The notes: a model not told the origin generated them from the letters alone. A DNA stretch of 64,000 bases from Enterobacter sp. RHBSTW-00175 (GCF_013927005.1 NZ_CP055930.1:2976001-3040000); one strand, 5' to 3'; positions 45,484-53,680 are shown, numbered from the stretch's first letter. Made by a program: numbers and translations.

Positions 45484-46215
45484 ATGTCTTTGAAGAAAGT
45501 TGCGGTGATTGGCTTAGTGGCAGCAGCGATGACGCTGACCGGGTGTGGCGCGATGACCACCGCGGTGAAAAAACGTAATCTGGAAGTGAAAACCCAGATG
45601 AGCGAAACCGTCTGGCTGGAGCCATCAAACGAAAAAACGGTCTACATCCAGGTTAAAAATACCTCTGATAAAGACATGAGCAACCTGCAAACCCTGCTGG
45701 CTAATGATCTTGTTGCCAAAGGCTATAAGGTGACCAGCTCCCCTGATGGCGCCTACTACTGGGTGCAGGCTAACGTTCTGAAAGCGGACAAAATGGATCT
45801 GCGTGAATCTCAGGGTTACCTGAAAACTGGCTACGAAGGTGCTGCTGTGGGTGCTGCACTGGGCGCGGGTATCACCGCGTACAACAGCAACTCTTCCGGT
45901 GCCGCGCTGGGCGTGGGTCTGGCGGCTGGCCTGATTGGTATGGCGGCGGATGCAATGGTGGAAGACGTGAACTACACCATGGTGACCGACCTGCAGATCT
46001 CTGAGCGTAGTAAAGCGAAAGTCACCACTGATAACATCGCGGCGCTGCGCCAGGGAACATCCGGGGTGAAATTGCAAACCAGCACCGAGCAGGGCGATCG
46101 CGCGAAATATCAGACCCGCGTGGTGTCTAACGCCAACAAAGTTAACCTGAAGTTCGAAGAAGCGAAGCCGGTGCTGGAAGCCCAGCTGGCAAAATCAGTC
46201 GCAAATATTCTGTAA
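45484..46215 (+). CDS. traT: TraT-like surface-exclusion/serum-resistance lipoprotein
   Basis: Outer-membrane lipoprotein of the TraT family, known from F-like plasmids for surface exclusion and complement resistance. It has 243 residues. The lipobox is LTGC with lipidated Cys21, preceded by a standard signal peptide. The body closely matches plasmid TraT, including [20 protein letters not shown], the glycine-rich hydrophobic [20 protein letters not shown] region and the C terminus [18 protein letters not shown]. It stands alone on the chromosome between lpd and yacH with no tra genes, so its role is more likely surface protection. A REP element follows the stop. Confidence 0.9.
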   Translation: MSLKKVAVIGLVAAAMTLTGCGAMTTAVKKRNLEVKTQMSETVWLEPSNEKTVYIQVKNTSDKDMSNLQTLLANDLVAKGYKVTSSPDGAYYWVQANVLKADKMDLRESQGYLKTGYEGAAVGAALGAGITAYNSNSSGAALGVGLAAGLIGMAADAMVEDVNYTMVTDLQISERSKAKVTTDNIAALRQGTSGVKLQTSTEQGDRAKYQTRVVSNANKVNLKFEEAKPVLEAQLAKSVANIL

Positions 46216-46223
46216 GTTAAAAA

Positions 46224-46256
46224 GCCGGGTGGCGTCTTCGCCTTACCCGGCCTACA
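46224..46256. repeat. REP (palindromic unit) element
   Basis: GCCGGGTGGCG ... CGCCTTACCCGGCCTAC imperfect palindrome, the standard enterobacterial REP form, between convergent traT and the DUF2950 gene. Confidence 0.88.
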
Positions 46257-46276
46257 AAACCCGTGGCCGCCAGCAG

Positions 46277-47071
46277 TCAGGGGGCAACGGGCTCCCAGGA
46301 TTTATCCGGACTGTACGCCGTTAAGGCTGCGGCTTTTTGCTCTGAATCCTTACCCAGATCGCGCTGGTAAACGGTATCATCCTGATTGATCACAAAGCTC
46401 ATCACTCCCGTTTGCCCGTAGCTGACAGGCCAGGCAACCATCGCAAAGCCGTTGTTTTTATCGGGCAATATACGGAAGCGATATCCGTGATAGCCGGCCC
46501 CAGGCTCTGACGGGCTGAATGCCGGGCCAAGCGGGCTGGGCGCTTCCCCGGGCGTAATGGGCCAGTACAAACCATCTTTTTTCCCTTTTGAGCTGACAAT
46601 TTTCTGCGCATATGTCTGGTTCATCTCGTAATAACTTTGCTGCGCGTCCACGTAAGCGTGGAGCGCTTCTATAGCGGCGAGTTCATTACGACCAATTTCA
46701 CGTGTCAGGATCTCTTCGGAAGCTTCCTTGATATCAAATTGCCAGCCGTTTGCGGTCTTAATGACCGGTATCGGGAGCTGCCAGTCGCTATCGCCCACCA
46801 CCAGATGTGCGACATCGCCGTTAGTTACTGTGTTATGCCGGACTTTCCAGTCGCGCAGGAAGCGGTCGACGGCATCAGGATCGACCCCTTCAGGCGGCAG
46901 GAAATCGCGCCAGTTTTCCCCGAGCAGTTCGCTCATTGCGGCTTCATTTTGCTCGCTGATTGCATTTACCAGTGCGTCTGTCGCCTTGTCCGGAGTGTCG
47001 AAGTGTTGTTGTGCTTGCGCGATGGCTGAAACCATGAGCAACACCAATCCGCTGAGTAATTTAATGTTCAT
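46277..47071 (-). CDS. DUF2950 exported protein
   Basis: Exported protein of the DUF2950 family, function unknown. The start at 47071 has GGAG upstream and gives 264 residues with a clean signal peptide (MNIKLLSGLVLLMVSAIAQA); a longer in-frame start lacks a signal. No enzyme motifs were recognised. It lies 10 bp downstream of the DUF3300 gene on the same strand. DUF3300 and DUF2950 genes are commonly adjacent, which suggests a joint envelope function. Confidence 0.82.
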   Translation of the reverse strand: MNIKLLSGLVLLMVSAIAQAQQHFDTPDKATDALVNAISEQNEAAMSELLGENWRDFLPPEGVDPDAVDRFLRDWKVRHNTVTNGDVAHLVVGDSDWQLPIPVIKTANGWQFDIKEASEEILTREIGRNELAAIEALHAYVDAQQSYYEMNQTYAQKIVSSKGKKDGLYWPITPGEAPSPLGPAFSPSEPGAGYHGYRFRILPDKNNGFAMVAWPVSYGQTGVMSFVINQDDTVYQRDLGKDSEQKAAALTAYSPDKSWEPVAP

Positions 47072-47081
47072 GTCGGCTCCA

Positions 47082-48668
47082 TTAACGATGACGGACTTCA
47101 CGGCGTTCAGACCGTGCGCCAGAGGCTTGTCGTTGCGGCTGATTGCGCGAGGCAACCTGACGGCTCTGCGCGCCACGCTGCTGCTGAGCTTGCCAGTTCC
47201 CGGAGCGGCTATCGTTTCCACTCAGGGCGTTGGCACGCGGCTGGCTTGTGCGTTGCTGAGTATTTCGTTGTTGCACATTGCGCTGCTGTGCCGTTTGCGA
47301 AACCCGTGGCTCCTGTCTTTGTGCCGTCGCTTTACGATTCTCTCTCTGCTGAGAGTTGGCCTTTTTCGCGGTCTGCGTTTTGTTGGTGTCGTAACCCCGA
47401 TAGTTATTACGCTGAGAAATCTGCTTCAGTTGCTGATTCGACGCCTGACGCTGAGCATCTTTTGTGCCGGTGCGCGCCGTTTGCGGGAAAGTTTTCCCGG
47501 TCGATTTTTCCATCTGCGCCATTGCAGCCTGGCGCTGGTTATCGCGATTAACCGGTTTTTGCTGGGTTGCGCTCAGCCCCGTTGCTGCGTTGGTGGAGTG
47601 GAAGCGGTTATTAAGCTGGCTATTTGGGTACGGCACCCCTTCACGATAAGCTGGGTTATGCTGCCAGGTACGGTTAGCGTCAGTCAGACGCTGACCACTG
47701 ATTTTATTGAAGTTATCAACGTTGATATTGATGTTGTTATCACCATTACGGTTGTAACCGCCATTATGGTCGTAATCGTGATCATGGTGATCCCAATCGT
47801 CGTCGTCCCAGTCGATGCTGCTGAAGATGGCGTAGGTGGTCGCCACGCCCAGGCTGAAGCCTAAACCGTTCACGAAACTGTTGCCAAACTGCTCGCCGGT
47901 GGTCGGTGGGAGATAGGTTGGCGGATAGGCGGTGTTTGGCCAGGTCCCGTAAACCGTATTGGGGTTATAGGTGGGGACATAAACCACCTGCGGATCGGCG
48001 GATTCAATCTTGATGACTGTTGGGCTTGTGGTGGTAGTCGTGGTTGTCGACTCGGTGGTCACGGTTTTCGCCGGGGCAGGTTTTGTCTCGGTGGTAACCG
48101 TCTGCTGTGGTGTAGATTTTAATGCGCCCGTTTGCTGAGCCAGCAAACGCAGACGTTGTACGGAGTCCATCACGTCTTTTGGCTGCGCGAGAAAGGCATC
48201 GCCCAGACTTTGCACCCACGGCGGGTTTTCGCCCATCAGCGACATGAGCTGAGGAAACGCCACCAGCGATTTCACGCTGGGATCCCAGGGTTGGCTGGCC
48301 ACGGCCTGAATGGCGGCATCACCCTGCATTTTAGGGTTGTCCTTCGACCATTGCGCAGCCTGGATAACGTTAGCCGGATAGGTGGATGCCATCAATATTT
48401 GCGACAACAGGGCATCAGGATAAAGCGCAATAGGCGCTACCCACTGATCGATTTGCGCGGCACTGTAGGTTGGTGGTGTGGCAGGCGCGGTTTGCGCTGT
48501 GGGTGCCGGTGTGGCTGCCGGGGCCGGTGTTACAGGTTGTTGAGCAACGGGAGCAGGAGTGACGGGGGTTTCTGTTGCGCGGCTTTTGACAAACATAACG
48601 CCAGAGGCGGCAAACAGCCCGGCACTGCATAAAAGGACAAGCAAATGTGGCTTAAATGGCAACTTCAT
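47082..48668 (-). CDS. yacH: DUF3300 protein YacH
   Basis: YacH-like DUF3300 protein at the E. coli yacH position between lpd and acnB. The start at 48668 (GGAG upstream) gives 528 residues. There is an N-terminal hydrophobic signal/anchor (about 7-28), a Pro/Ala/Thr-rich linker, the conserved DUF3300 domain (IDQWVAPIALYPDALLSQIL onward, about 80-190), and a strongly acidic, His-rich stretch (WDDDDWDHHDHDYDH) that could bind metal. The C-terminal third is Gln/Arg-rich low complexity. E. coli YacH is longer because of C-terminal repeats absent here. Function unknown. Confidence 0.82.
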   Translation of the reverse strand: MKLPFKPHLLVLLCSAGLFAASGVMFVKSRATETPVTPAPVAQQPVTPAPAATPAPTAQTAPATPPTYSAAQIDQWVAPIALYPDALLSQILMASTYPANVIQAAQWSKDNPKMQGDAAIQAVASQPWDPSVKSLVAFPQLMSLMGENPPWVQSLGDAFLAQPKDVMDSVQRLRLLAQQTGALKSTPQQTVTTETKPAPAKTVTTESTTTTTTTSPTVIKIESADPQVVYVPTYNPNTVYGTWPNTAYPPTYLPPTTGEQFGNSFVNGLGFSLGVATTYAIFSSIDWDDDDWDHHDHDYDHNGGYNRNGDNNININVDNFNKISGQRLTDANRTWQHNPAYREGVPYPNSQLNNRFHSTNAATGLSATQQKPVNRDNQRQAAMAQMEKSTGKTFPQTARTGTKDAQRQASNQQLKQISQRNNYRGYDTNKTQTAKKANSQQRENRKATAQRQEPRVSQTAQQRNVQQRNTQQRTSQPRANALSGNDSRSGNWQAQQQRGAQSRQVASRNQPQRQASGARSERREVRHR

Positions 48669-48850
48669 AAAGTGACTCCAACGAGACAAGCGCTGTGCCG
48701 TGAGGCGTTCCTGTTGCCGCGAGTATTATTCACCCGTGTCTTACAGTTTTGACTTTTCTTGGGAAACCACCCGGAGTGTCCGGATAAAGAGTGTGAGCAT
48801 TTATTACACAATTATATCTGAAGGTTGAAAAGCCGCTGGGATATTCAGAA

Positions 48851-48870
48851 GGCCGCTCTTGCGAGCGGCC
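48851..48870. terminator. Hairpin after the small minus-strand ORF
   Basis: Perfect 8-bp stem GGCCGCTC/GAGCGGCC with TTGC loop, 5 bp beyond the stop of the 43-residue ORF. The minus-strand sequence after it is TTCTGAAT, a poor T-run, so termination efficiency is uncertain. Confidence 0.55.
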
Positions 48871-48875
48871 AGCAG

Positions 48876-49007
48876 CTAGTTGCCGAGGTTAACGACAAAC
48901 AGCACCGTGATGTCAGATATGTTCCAGCCACCGTGCAGTGCAGTAAGCAGTAAACCGGTCACAACGATCAGCGCAGTGATTCGCATCTCCATTGCGTGCG
49001 TTCTCAT
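48876..49007 (-). CDS. Candidate 43-residue membrane peptide
   Basis: Short frame not usually called by gene finders. It encodes MRTHAMEMRITALIVV..., with one hydrophobic segment (about residues 10-24) and a second hydrophobic stretch near the C terminus (ITVLFVVNLGN). Alternative starts are Met6 and Met8. No strong ribosome site is seen directly before any of them; GGTGGAG lies about 23 nt upstream of the first. A GC-rich hairpin follows the stop. The pattern fits a small membrane protein or a toxin-like or leader peptide. I do not recognise the family. It overlaps, antisense, the left part of the 48880-49332 frame. Confidence 0.4.
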   Translation of the reverse strand: MRTHAMEMRITALIVVTGLLLTALHGGWNISDITVLFVVNLGN

Positions 49008-49332
49008 AATGGCTACGCGGGTTCATTCTCCACCGGGAAAGGCAGAATCAGGCAAGTTGGGGTTTTGCCACGTAGGTTACGGAACTGCTCCCGGACCCGG
49101 TGACTGGTTGCTACACCAGCGAAGCAGGCCGAGAAGAAGAGTAGTGGATTCAAAGGGGATGCAGAAGATGAGAAGTGAAGTTACATTAATTTTCATACGA
49201 AACAGGAAAGCGCTACGCAGTATTTCACCTTCGGCTTGCAAGGAAACGAACTCTGGGGCAAAATTTAATCCGTTGGGGTTTTGCCGCAAATCTGCCAGCC
49301 CGGTGTGCTACCACCGCAAGGCAACAAATTAA
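48880..49332 (+). CDS. Possible Ash-like ORF (weak)
   Basis: An open frame of up to 150 codons. Only the 3' part (from about 49050, KLGFCHVGYGTAPGPGDWL onward) looks protein-like. It recalls from memory the style of 'Ash family' proteins associated with P4-like satellite phages (an MRSEVTLIF...RKALRSI core near 49168-49215). An LGFC-coding segment occurs twice, 72 codons apart. The stop codon is followed at once by what was a + strand terminator, now split by an insertion sequence; this supports + strand transcription. The 5' part overlaps the antisense 43-residue ORF, so a start inside (for example Met at 49159 or 49168) is more likely. Confidence 0.3.
   Translation: MPRLTTNSTVMSDMFQPPCSAVSSKPVTTISAVIRISIACVLIMATRVHSPPGKAESGKLGFCHVGYGTAPGPGDWLLHQRSRPRRRVVDSKGMQKMRSEVTLIFIRNRKALRSISPSACKETNSGAKFNPLGFCRKSASPVCYHRKATN
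49056..49069 (+). repeat. Direct repeat, copy A
   Basis: GTTGGGGTTTTGCC, identical to 49272-49285 and 216 bp (72 codons) before it. Both copies are followed 20-30 bp later by a related CCCGGTG...TGCTAC-type stretch, so the real repeat unit is longer and imperfect. Confidence 0.7.
49272..49285 (+). repeat. Direct repeat, copy B
   Basis: Second copy of GTTGGGGTTTTGCC, in the same reading frame as copy A, followed by CCCGGTGTGCTACCACC. Confidence 0.7.
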
Positions 49333-49337
49333 CCGCT

Positions 49338-49341
49338 TTAA
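49338..49341. repeat. Target-site duplication, left
   Basis: TTAA immediately before the left end of the insertion sequence; matches TTAA at the right junction. Confidence 0.8.
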
Positions 49342-49393
49342 TGAAGTGAACCCCGAAAGTTGGACATCCAACGATTAGGGGTTTTGCGTTTCA

Positions 49394-49909
49394 ATGGGCA
49401 GAAAAAAATACTCACCTGAATTCAAGCAGCAAGTCGTACTCCACTATCTGTTCAGCAGTGATGGTGCAAAGAAAACAGCGCGGTTGTTCGGCGTTGATCA
49501 CGGAGCGGTCAGACGCTGGACTGAGCACTGGAAAGTGAATGGGATGGACAGTTTTACCATTCCTACCAGGGCTTACTCTGCCGAGTTTAAAGAGTCTGTC
49601 GTGCTCTGGATGCAGCAACACAACAAATCATCCCGGAAAGCTGCGGCGGAGTTTCGTATTGCAGCCGCTTGTACTGTCAGCAAATGGGAGCGTCTTTACC
49701 GTACTGGCGGTATCATTGCCCTACAGGATAAACCCAGAGGACGCCAGATGAAGTCAGGGAAGAACGAAACTTCAGATAAAGAACTTAATAATCCCCGTCC
49801 AGCGTTCCAGAACGCTGAGGAAGAACTTGAATACCTGCGTGTTGAGAATGCCTACCTAAAAAAGCTTCAGGCCTTGATTCGGGAAAAGCAGAAGACAAAG
49901 CAAAAATAA
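49394..49909 (+). CDS. IS150-group transposase OrfA
   Basis: 171-residue DNA-binding part of the transposase. Two helix-turn-helix segments are visible (FKQQVVLHYL...AARLFGVDHGAVRRW and FKESVVLWMQ...FRIAAACTVSKWE), with a C-terminal leucine-zipper-like helix (AEEELEYLRVENAYLKKLQAL) used for multimerisation in IS3 elements. An A-AAA-AAG slippery site near its end allows -1 fusion to OrfB. It alone would act as a regulator of transposition. Confidence 0.92.
   Translation: MGRKKYSPEFKQQVVLHYLFSSDGAKKTARLFGVDHGAVRRWTEHWKVNGMDSFTIPTRAYSAEFKESVVLWMQQHNKSSRKAAAEFRIAAACTVSKWERLYRTGGIIALQDKPRGRQMKSGKNETSDKELNNPRPAFQNAEEELEYLRVENAYLKKLQALIREKQKTKQK
49858..49864 (+). promoter_or_regulatory. Programmed -1 frameshift site
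   Basis: A AAA AAG heptamer in the OrfA frame, the type used by IS150. After a -1 slip the frame reads on as ASGLDSGKAEDKAKI and joins OrfB without a stop, producing the OrfAB transposase. Confidence 0.85.
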
Positions 49910-49917
49910 TTACCGAA

Positions 49918-50751
49918 TTGAGGCGAAACCATAACCTGAGAATGCTGCTTCATATAGCAGGATTACCTCGCAGCACGTACTACTGGCATGTCAAAGCAGA
50001 TAGCCGTGGAGAGCGCTATGAGGGCGAACAGCAAAGAATAGCCGCACTGTTCCACTATCATAAAGGACGATATGGTTACCGGCGCATTACCCTGGCGTTG
50101 CGTAATGAAGGCTATGGCATTAATCATAAAACAGTACGGAAACTGATGCGCAAGATGGGGCTGGCCTCATGCCTGAGAAGCAAAAAGTATCAGTCATACA
50201 AAGGCACCTACGGTAAAGTAGCGCCAAATACCCTTGCACGTGATTTTAAGGCCAGCAGTCCAAACCAGAAATGGGTCACGGATGTGACAGAGTTCAACGT
50301 AAAAGGGACAAAGCTGTATCTGTCACCAGTGCTTGATCTGTATAACAGCGAGATAATAGCCTGGAATATGACGACGCATCCGGGAATGAATCTGGTCGAA
50401 AACATGCTCAGCAAAGCCGTCAAGAGGCTGAAACCGGGTGACAGACCGGTACTGCACTCTGATCAGGGTTGGCAGTATCAGATGGCACGGTATCAGGAGA
50501 AACTTAAAGCTAAAGGCATAGAACAAAGCATGTCGCGCAAAGGGAACTGTCTGGACAATGCAGTGATAGAAAATTTTTTTGGTCTGCTGAAAACAGAATG
50601 TTGGTACCACGAAGAGTTTGAAAATACAGACCATCTACGAAAAACGGTGGAAGAGTATATCCACTACTACAACAACGAACGAATCAAGCTAAAACTAAAC
50701 GGCCTGAGTCCGGTACAATACCGAACCCAGGCCATGTCAGCCGCCAGTTAA
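49918..50751 (+). CDS. IS150-group transposase OrfB (DDE domain)
   Basis: 277-residue catalytic part of the transposase (rve integrase core), read mainly as the C-terminal half of OrfAB by frameshift; the TTG at 49918 is only a nominal start. The DDE triad is complete: Asp in WVTDVTEF, Asp in HSDQGWQY and Glu in NAVIENFFGLLKTE. The frame is uninterrupted, so the element could be active. Confidence 0.92.
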   Translation: MRRNHNLRMLLHIAGLPRSTYYWHVKADSRGERYEGEQQRIAALFHYHKGRYGYRRITLALRNEGYGINHKTVRKLMRKMGLASCLRSKKYQSYKGTYGKVAPNTLARDFKASSPNQKWVTDVTEFNVKGTKLYLSPVLDLYNSEIIAWNMTTHPGMNLVENMLSKAVKRLKPGDRPVLHSDQGWQYQMARYQEKLKAKGIEQSMSRKGNCLDNAVIENFFGLLKTECWYHEEFENTDHLRKTVEEYIHYYNNERIKLKLNGLSPVQYRTQAMSAAS

Positions 50752-50781
50752 GAACGTGTCCAATATATGGGGTTCACTTCA

Positions 50782-50785
50782 TTAA
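50782..50785. repeat. Target-site duplication, right
   Basis: TTAA immediately after the right end of the insertion sequence; pairs with 49338-49341. Confidence 0.8.
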
Positions 50786-50880
50786 GGCGGTTTTTTTGTG
50801 CCCAAAATTCGAATCGCCTTCCCGCTACACCATCCTTAACGATTCAGCAAATTTTTTAATGTTGCTTTTTTGTAAACGGA

Positions 50881-50909
50881 TTAACACTGTGCAGAAATCC
50901 TGCTATGCT
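50881..50909 (+). promoter_or_regulatory. Probable acnB promoter
   Basis: TTAACA (50881-50886), 17-bp spacer, TATGCT (50904-50909), about 120 bp before the acnB start and 100 bp past the insertion sequence. The element therefore leaves the core promoter intact. Confidence 0.65.
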
Positions 50910-51028
50910 GCCCGACGCGGTATCGGGCATTTACCCTACAAACTGCTGTCTCACAGGAGCGTGAAGAGATTCGCCCACATACACGCTGTGTATGCCGCAA
51001 TATGACAATGAGAGCGAGGAGAACCGTC

Positions 51029-53626
51029 GTGCTAGAAGAATACCGTAAGCACGTAGCAGAACGTGCCGCCGAGGGAATTGTACCCAAACCTTTAGATGCA
51101 ACCCAAATGGCCGCGCTCGTCGAGCTGCTGAAGAATCCGCCCAAGGGCGAAGAAGAATTCCTGTTAGATCTGTTGATCAACCGCGTACCGCCTGGCGTAG
51201 ATGAAGCTGCCTACGTAAAAGCCGGTTTCCTTGCTGCCATTGCCAAAGGCGAAGCAACCTCCCCACTGGTGACTCCTGAAAAAGCGATTGAACTGCTCGG
51301 CACCATGCAGGGTGGCTACAACATTCATCCGCTGATTGACGCGCTGGATAACGAAAAGCTGGCGCCAATTGCGGCCAAAGCGCTCTCTTCAACGCTGCTG
51401 ATGTTCGATAACTTCTACGATGTGGAAGAAAAAGCCAAAGCAGGCAACGAATATGCGAAGCAGGTTATGCAGTCCTGGGCTGATGCTGAATGGTTCCTGA
51501 ACCGTCCAGCTCTGGCTGAAAAAATCACCGTGACCGTTTTCAAGGTGACCGGTGAAACTAACACCGATGACCTCTCCCCGGCTCCGGATGCGTGGTCCCG
51601 TCCTGATATCCCTCTGCACGCGCTGGCGATGCTGAAAAACGCCCGTGAAGGTATCGAGCCGGATCAGCCAGGCAACGTTGGCCCGATCAAGCAGATCGAA
51701 GCCCTGCAGGAGAAAGGTTTCCCGCTGGCCTATGTGGGCGATGTTGTGGGTACCGGCTCTTCCCGTAAATCTGCAACCAACTCCGTGCTGTGGTTCATGG
51801 GCGATGATATCCCGCATGTGCCGAACAAACGCGGCGGCGGCCTGTGCCTGGGCGGCAAAATTGCACCAATCTTCTTCAACACCATGGAAGATGCTGGCGC
51901 ACTGCCAATTGAAGTGGACGTGAACAACCTGAATATGGGCGACGTGATTGACGTTTACCCGTTCAAAGGTGAAGTGCGTCACCACGAAACCAACGAACTG
52001 CTGGCAAGCTTTGAGCTGAAAACCGACGTTCTGGTCGACGAAGTGCGTGCCGGTGGCCGTATTCCGCTGATCATCGGTCGTGGCCTGACCACCAAAGCGC
52101 GTGAAGCGCTGGGTCTGCCGCACTCAGACGTTTTCCGTCAGGCGAAAGATGTGGCGGAAAGTAACCGTGGTTACTCCCTGGCGCAGAAAATGGTTGGCCG
52201 CGCGTGCGGCGTAACTGGTATTCGCCCGGGTGCGTACTGTGAGCCGAAGATGACTTCTGTGGGCTCTCAGGATACCACTGGCCCAATGACCCGTGACGAA
52301 CTGAAAGACCTGGCGTGCCTGGGCTTCTCTTCTGACCTGGTGATGCAGTCCTTCTGCCACACTGCGGCCTATCCGAAGCCGGTTGATGTGACCACACACC
52401 ACACGCTACCAGACTTCATCATGAACCGTGGCGGTGTGTCCCTGCGTCCGGGTGATGGCGTTATTCACTCCTGGCTGAACCGTATGCTGCTGCCAGATAC
52501 CGTGGGTACCGGTGGCGACTCTCATACCCGTTTCCCGATTGGTATCTCCTTCCCGGCGGGCTCTGGTCTGGTGGCGTTTGCTGCTGCGACCGGCGTGATG
52601 CCGCTGGATATGCCAGAATCCGTTCTGGTGCGCTTCAAAGGCAAAATGCAGCCGGGTATCACCCTGCGTGACCTGGTTCACGCCATCCCGCTGTATGCCA
52701 TCAAGCAGGGCCTGCTGACCGTTGAGAAGAAAGGTAAGAAAAACATCTTCTCTGGCCGCATCCTGGAAATTGAAGGTCTGCCGGATCTGAAAGTAGAACA
52801 GGCATTCGAACTGACCGATGCCTCCGCTGAGCGTTCTGCTGCGGGCTGTACCATCAAGCTAAACCAGGCGCCGATCGAAGAGTATCTGACCTCTAATATC
52901 GTGCTGCTGAAGTGGATGATCGCAGAAGGTTACGGCGATCGTCGTACGCTGGAACGCCGCGTTCAGGGGATGGAAAAATGGCTGGCGGATCCGCAGTTGC
53001 TGGAAGCCGATGCTGACGCAGAATATGCGGCAGTGATCGACATCGATCTGGCGGATATCAAAGAGCCAATCCTGTGTGCACCAAACGATCCAGACGATGC
53101 TCGTCTGCTCTCTGACGTTCAGGGCGATAAGATCGACGAAGTGTTCATCGGTTCCTGTATGACCAACATCGGTCACTTCCGTGCTGCCGGTAAGCTGCTG
53201 GATACCCATAAAGGCCAGCTGCCAACGCGTCTGTGGGTGGCTCCGCCAACCCGCATGGACGCCGCTCAGCTGACTGAAGAAGGTTACTACAGCGTGTTCG
53301 GTAAGAGCGGTGCGCGTATCGAAATCCCTGGCTGTTCCCTGTGTATGGGTAACCAGGCGCGCGTAGCGGACGGTGCGACGGTAGTCTCTACCTCTACCCG
53401 TAACTTCCCGAACCGTCTGGGTACTGGCGCTAACGTTTATCTGGCCTCTGCGGAGCTGGCGGCGGTTGCCGCGCTGATTGGCAAACTGCCAACGCCGGAA
53501 GAGTACCAGACTTATATTGCTCAGGTTGATAAGACGGCGGTGGATACCTATCGTTATCTGAACTTCGACCAGCTCTCTCAGTACACCGAGAAGGCTGACG
53601 GCGTTATCTTCCAGACGGCAGTATAA
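51029..53626 (+). CDS. acnB: Aconitate hydratase B
   Basis: Main exponential-phase aconitase of the TCA cycle (also acts on 2-methylisocitrate); its apo form binds mRNA. The GTG at 51029 has AGGAG at 51017-51021 and gives 865 residues starting MLEEYRKHV, as in E. coli; an upstream ATG adds nine non-conserved residues. The HEAT-like N-terminal domain comes first. The [4Fe-4S] ligands are intact in FIGSCMTN (Cys710 by alignment) and [10 protein letters not shown] (769 and 772). Downstream lie a repeat element, a REP and a terminator. Confidence 0.98.
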   Translation: MLEEYRKHVAERAAEGIVPKPLDATQMAALVELLKNPPKGEEEFLLDLLINRVPPGVDEAAYVKAGFLAAIAKGEATSPLVTPEKAIELLGTMQGGYNIHPLIDALDNEKLAPIAAKALSSTLLMFDNFYDVEEKAKAGNEYAKQVMQSWADAEWFLNRPALAEKITVTVFKVTGETNTDDLSPAPDAWSRPDIPLHALAMLKNAREGIEPDQPGNVGPIKQIEALQEKGFPLAYVGDVVGTGSSRKSATNSVLWFMGDDIPHVPNKRGGGLCLGGKIAPIFFNTMEDAGALPIEVDVNNLNMGDVIDVYPFKGEVRHHETNELLASFELKTDVLVDEVRAGGRIPLIIGRGLTTKAREALGLPHSDVFRQAKDVAESNRGYSLAQKMVGRACGVTGIRPGAYCEPKMTSVGSQDTTGPMTRDELKDLACLGFSSDLVMQSFCHTAAYPKPVDVTTHHTLPDFIMNRGGVSLRPGDGVIHSWLNRMLLPDTVGTGGDSHTRFPIGISFPAGSGLVAFAAATGVMPLDMPESVLVRFKGKMQPGITLRDLVHAIPLYAIKQGLLTVEKKGKKNIFSGRILEIEGLPDLKVEQAFELTDASAERSAAGCTIKLNQAPIEEYLTSNIVLLKWMIAEGYGDRRTLERRVQGMEKWLADPQLLEADADAEYAAVIDIDLADIKEPILCAPNDPDDARLLSDVQGDKIDEVFIGSCMTNIGHFRAAGKLLDTHKGQLPTRLWVAPPTRMDAAQLTEEGYYSVFGKSGARIEIPGCSLCMGNQARVADGATVVSTSTRNFPNRLGTGANVYLASAELAAVAALIGKLPTPEEYQTYIAQVDKTAVDTYRYLNFDQLSQYTEKADGVIFQTAV

Positions 53627-53632
53627 ATGCTA

Positions 53633-53680
53633 CCCTCTCCCGTGGGAGAGGGGCTGGGGGTGAGGGCACCAGACCGCACC
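53633..53680 (+). repeat. 48-bp intergenic repeat, copy 1 (after acnB)
   Basis: Starts with the hairpin CCCTCTCCCGTGGGAGAGGG and continues GGTGAGGGCACCAGACCGCACC-like sequence. It begins 7 bp after the acnB stop. An almost identical unit lies in inverse orientation after hpt (61297-61343). It probably acts as a 3' hairpin or terminator for acnB. Confidence 0.75.

Larger units (their letters stand above)
49342..50781 (+). mobile_element. IS3-family (IS150-group) insertion sequence
   Basis: A 1440-bp element starting TG and ending CA. The outer 13 bp are perfect inverted repeats (TGAAGTGAACCCC at 49342-49354; GGGGTTCACTTCA at 50769-50781), extending to 21 of 25 matches including an inner TTGGACA. 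Two overlapping-frame ORFs (orfA, orfB) and an A6G slippery site give the usual IS3 organisation. Both ORFs are open, so the copy looks intact. Size, frameshift signal and insertion into a hairpin loop resemble IS1397/ISKpn1-type members of the IS150 group; the exact name needs a database. Confidence 0.93.
49331..50797 (+). terminator. Terminator hairpin split by the insertion sequence
   Basis: Left arm AACCGC (49331-49336) and right arm GCGGTT (50787-50792) followed by a run of seven T (50791-50797). Removing the insertion sequence and one TTAA restores AACCGC-T-TTAA-G-GCGGTTTTTTT, an intrinsic terminator with a TTAA tetraloop, directly after the stop at 49330-49332. Confidence 0.75.

Noticed and set aside
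46728..47864. 378-codon + strand frame over the DUF2950-yacH junction
   Set aside because: Antisense to two genes with signal peptides and ribosome sites. The hydrophobic look of part of it arises from the low-complexity yacH tail.
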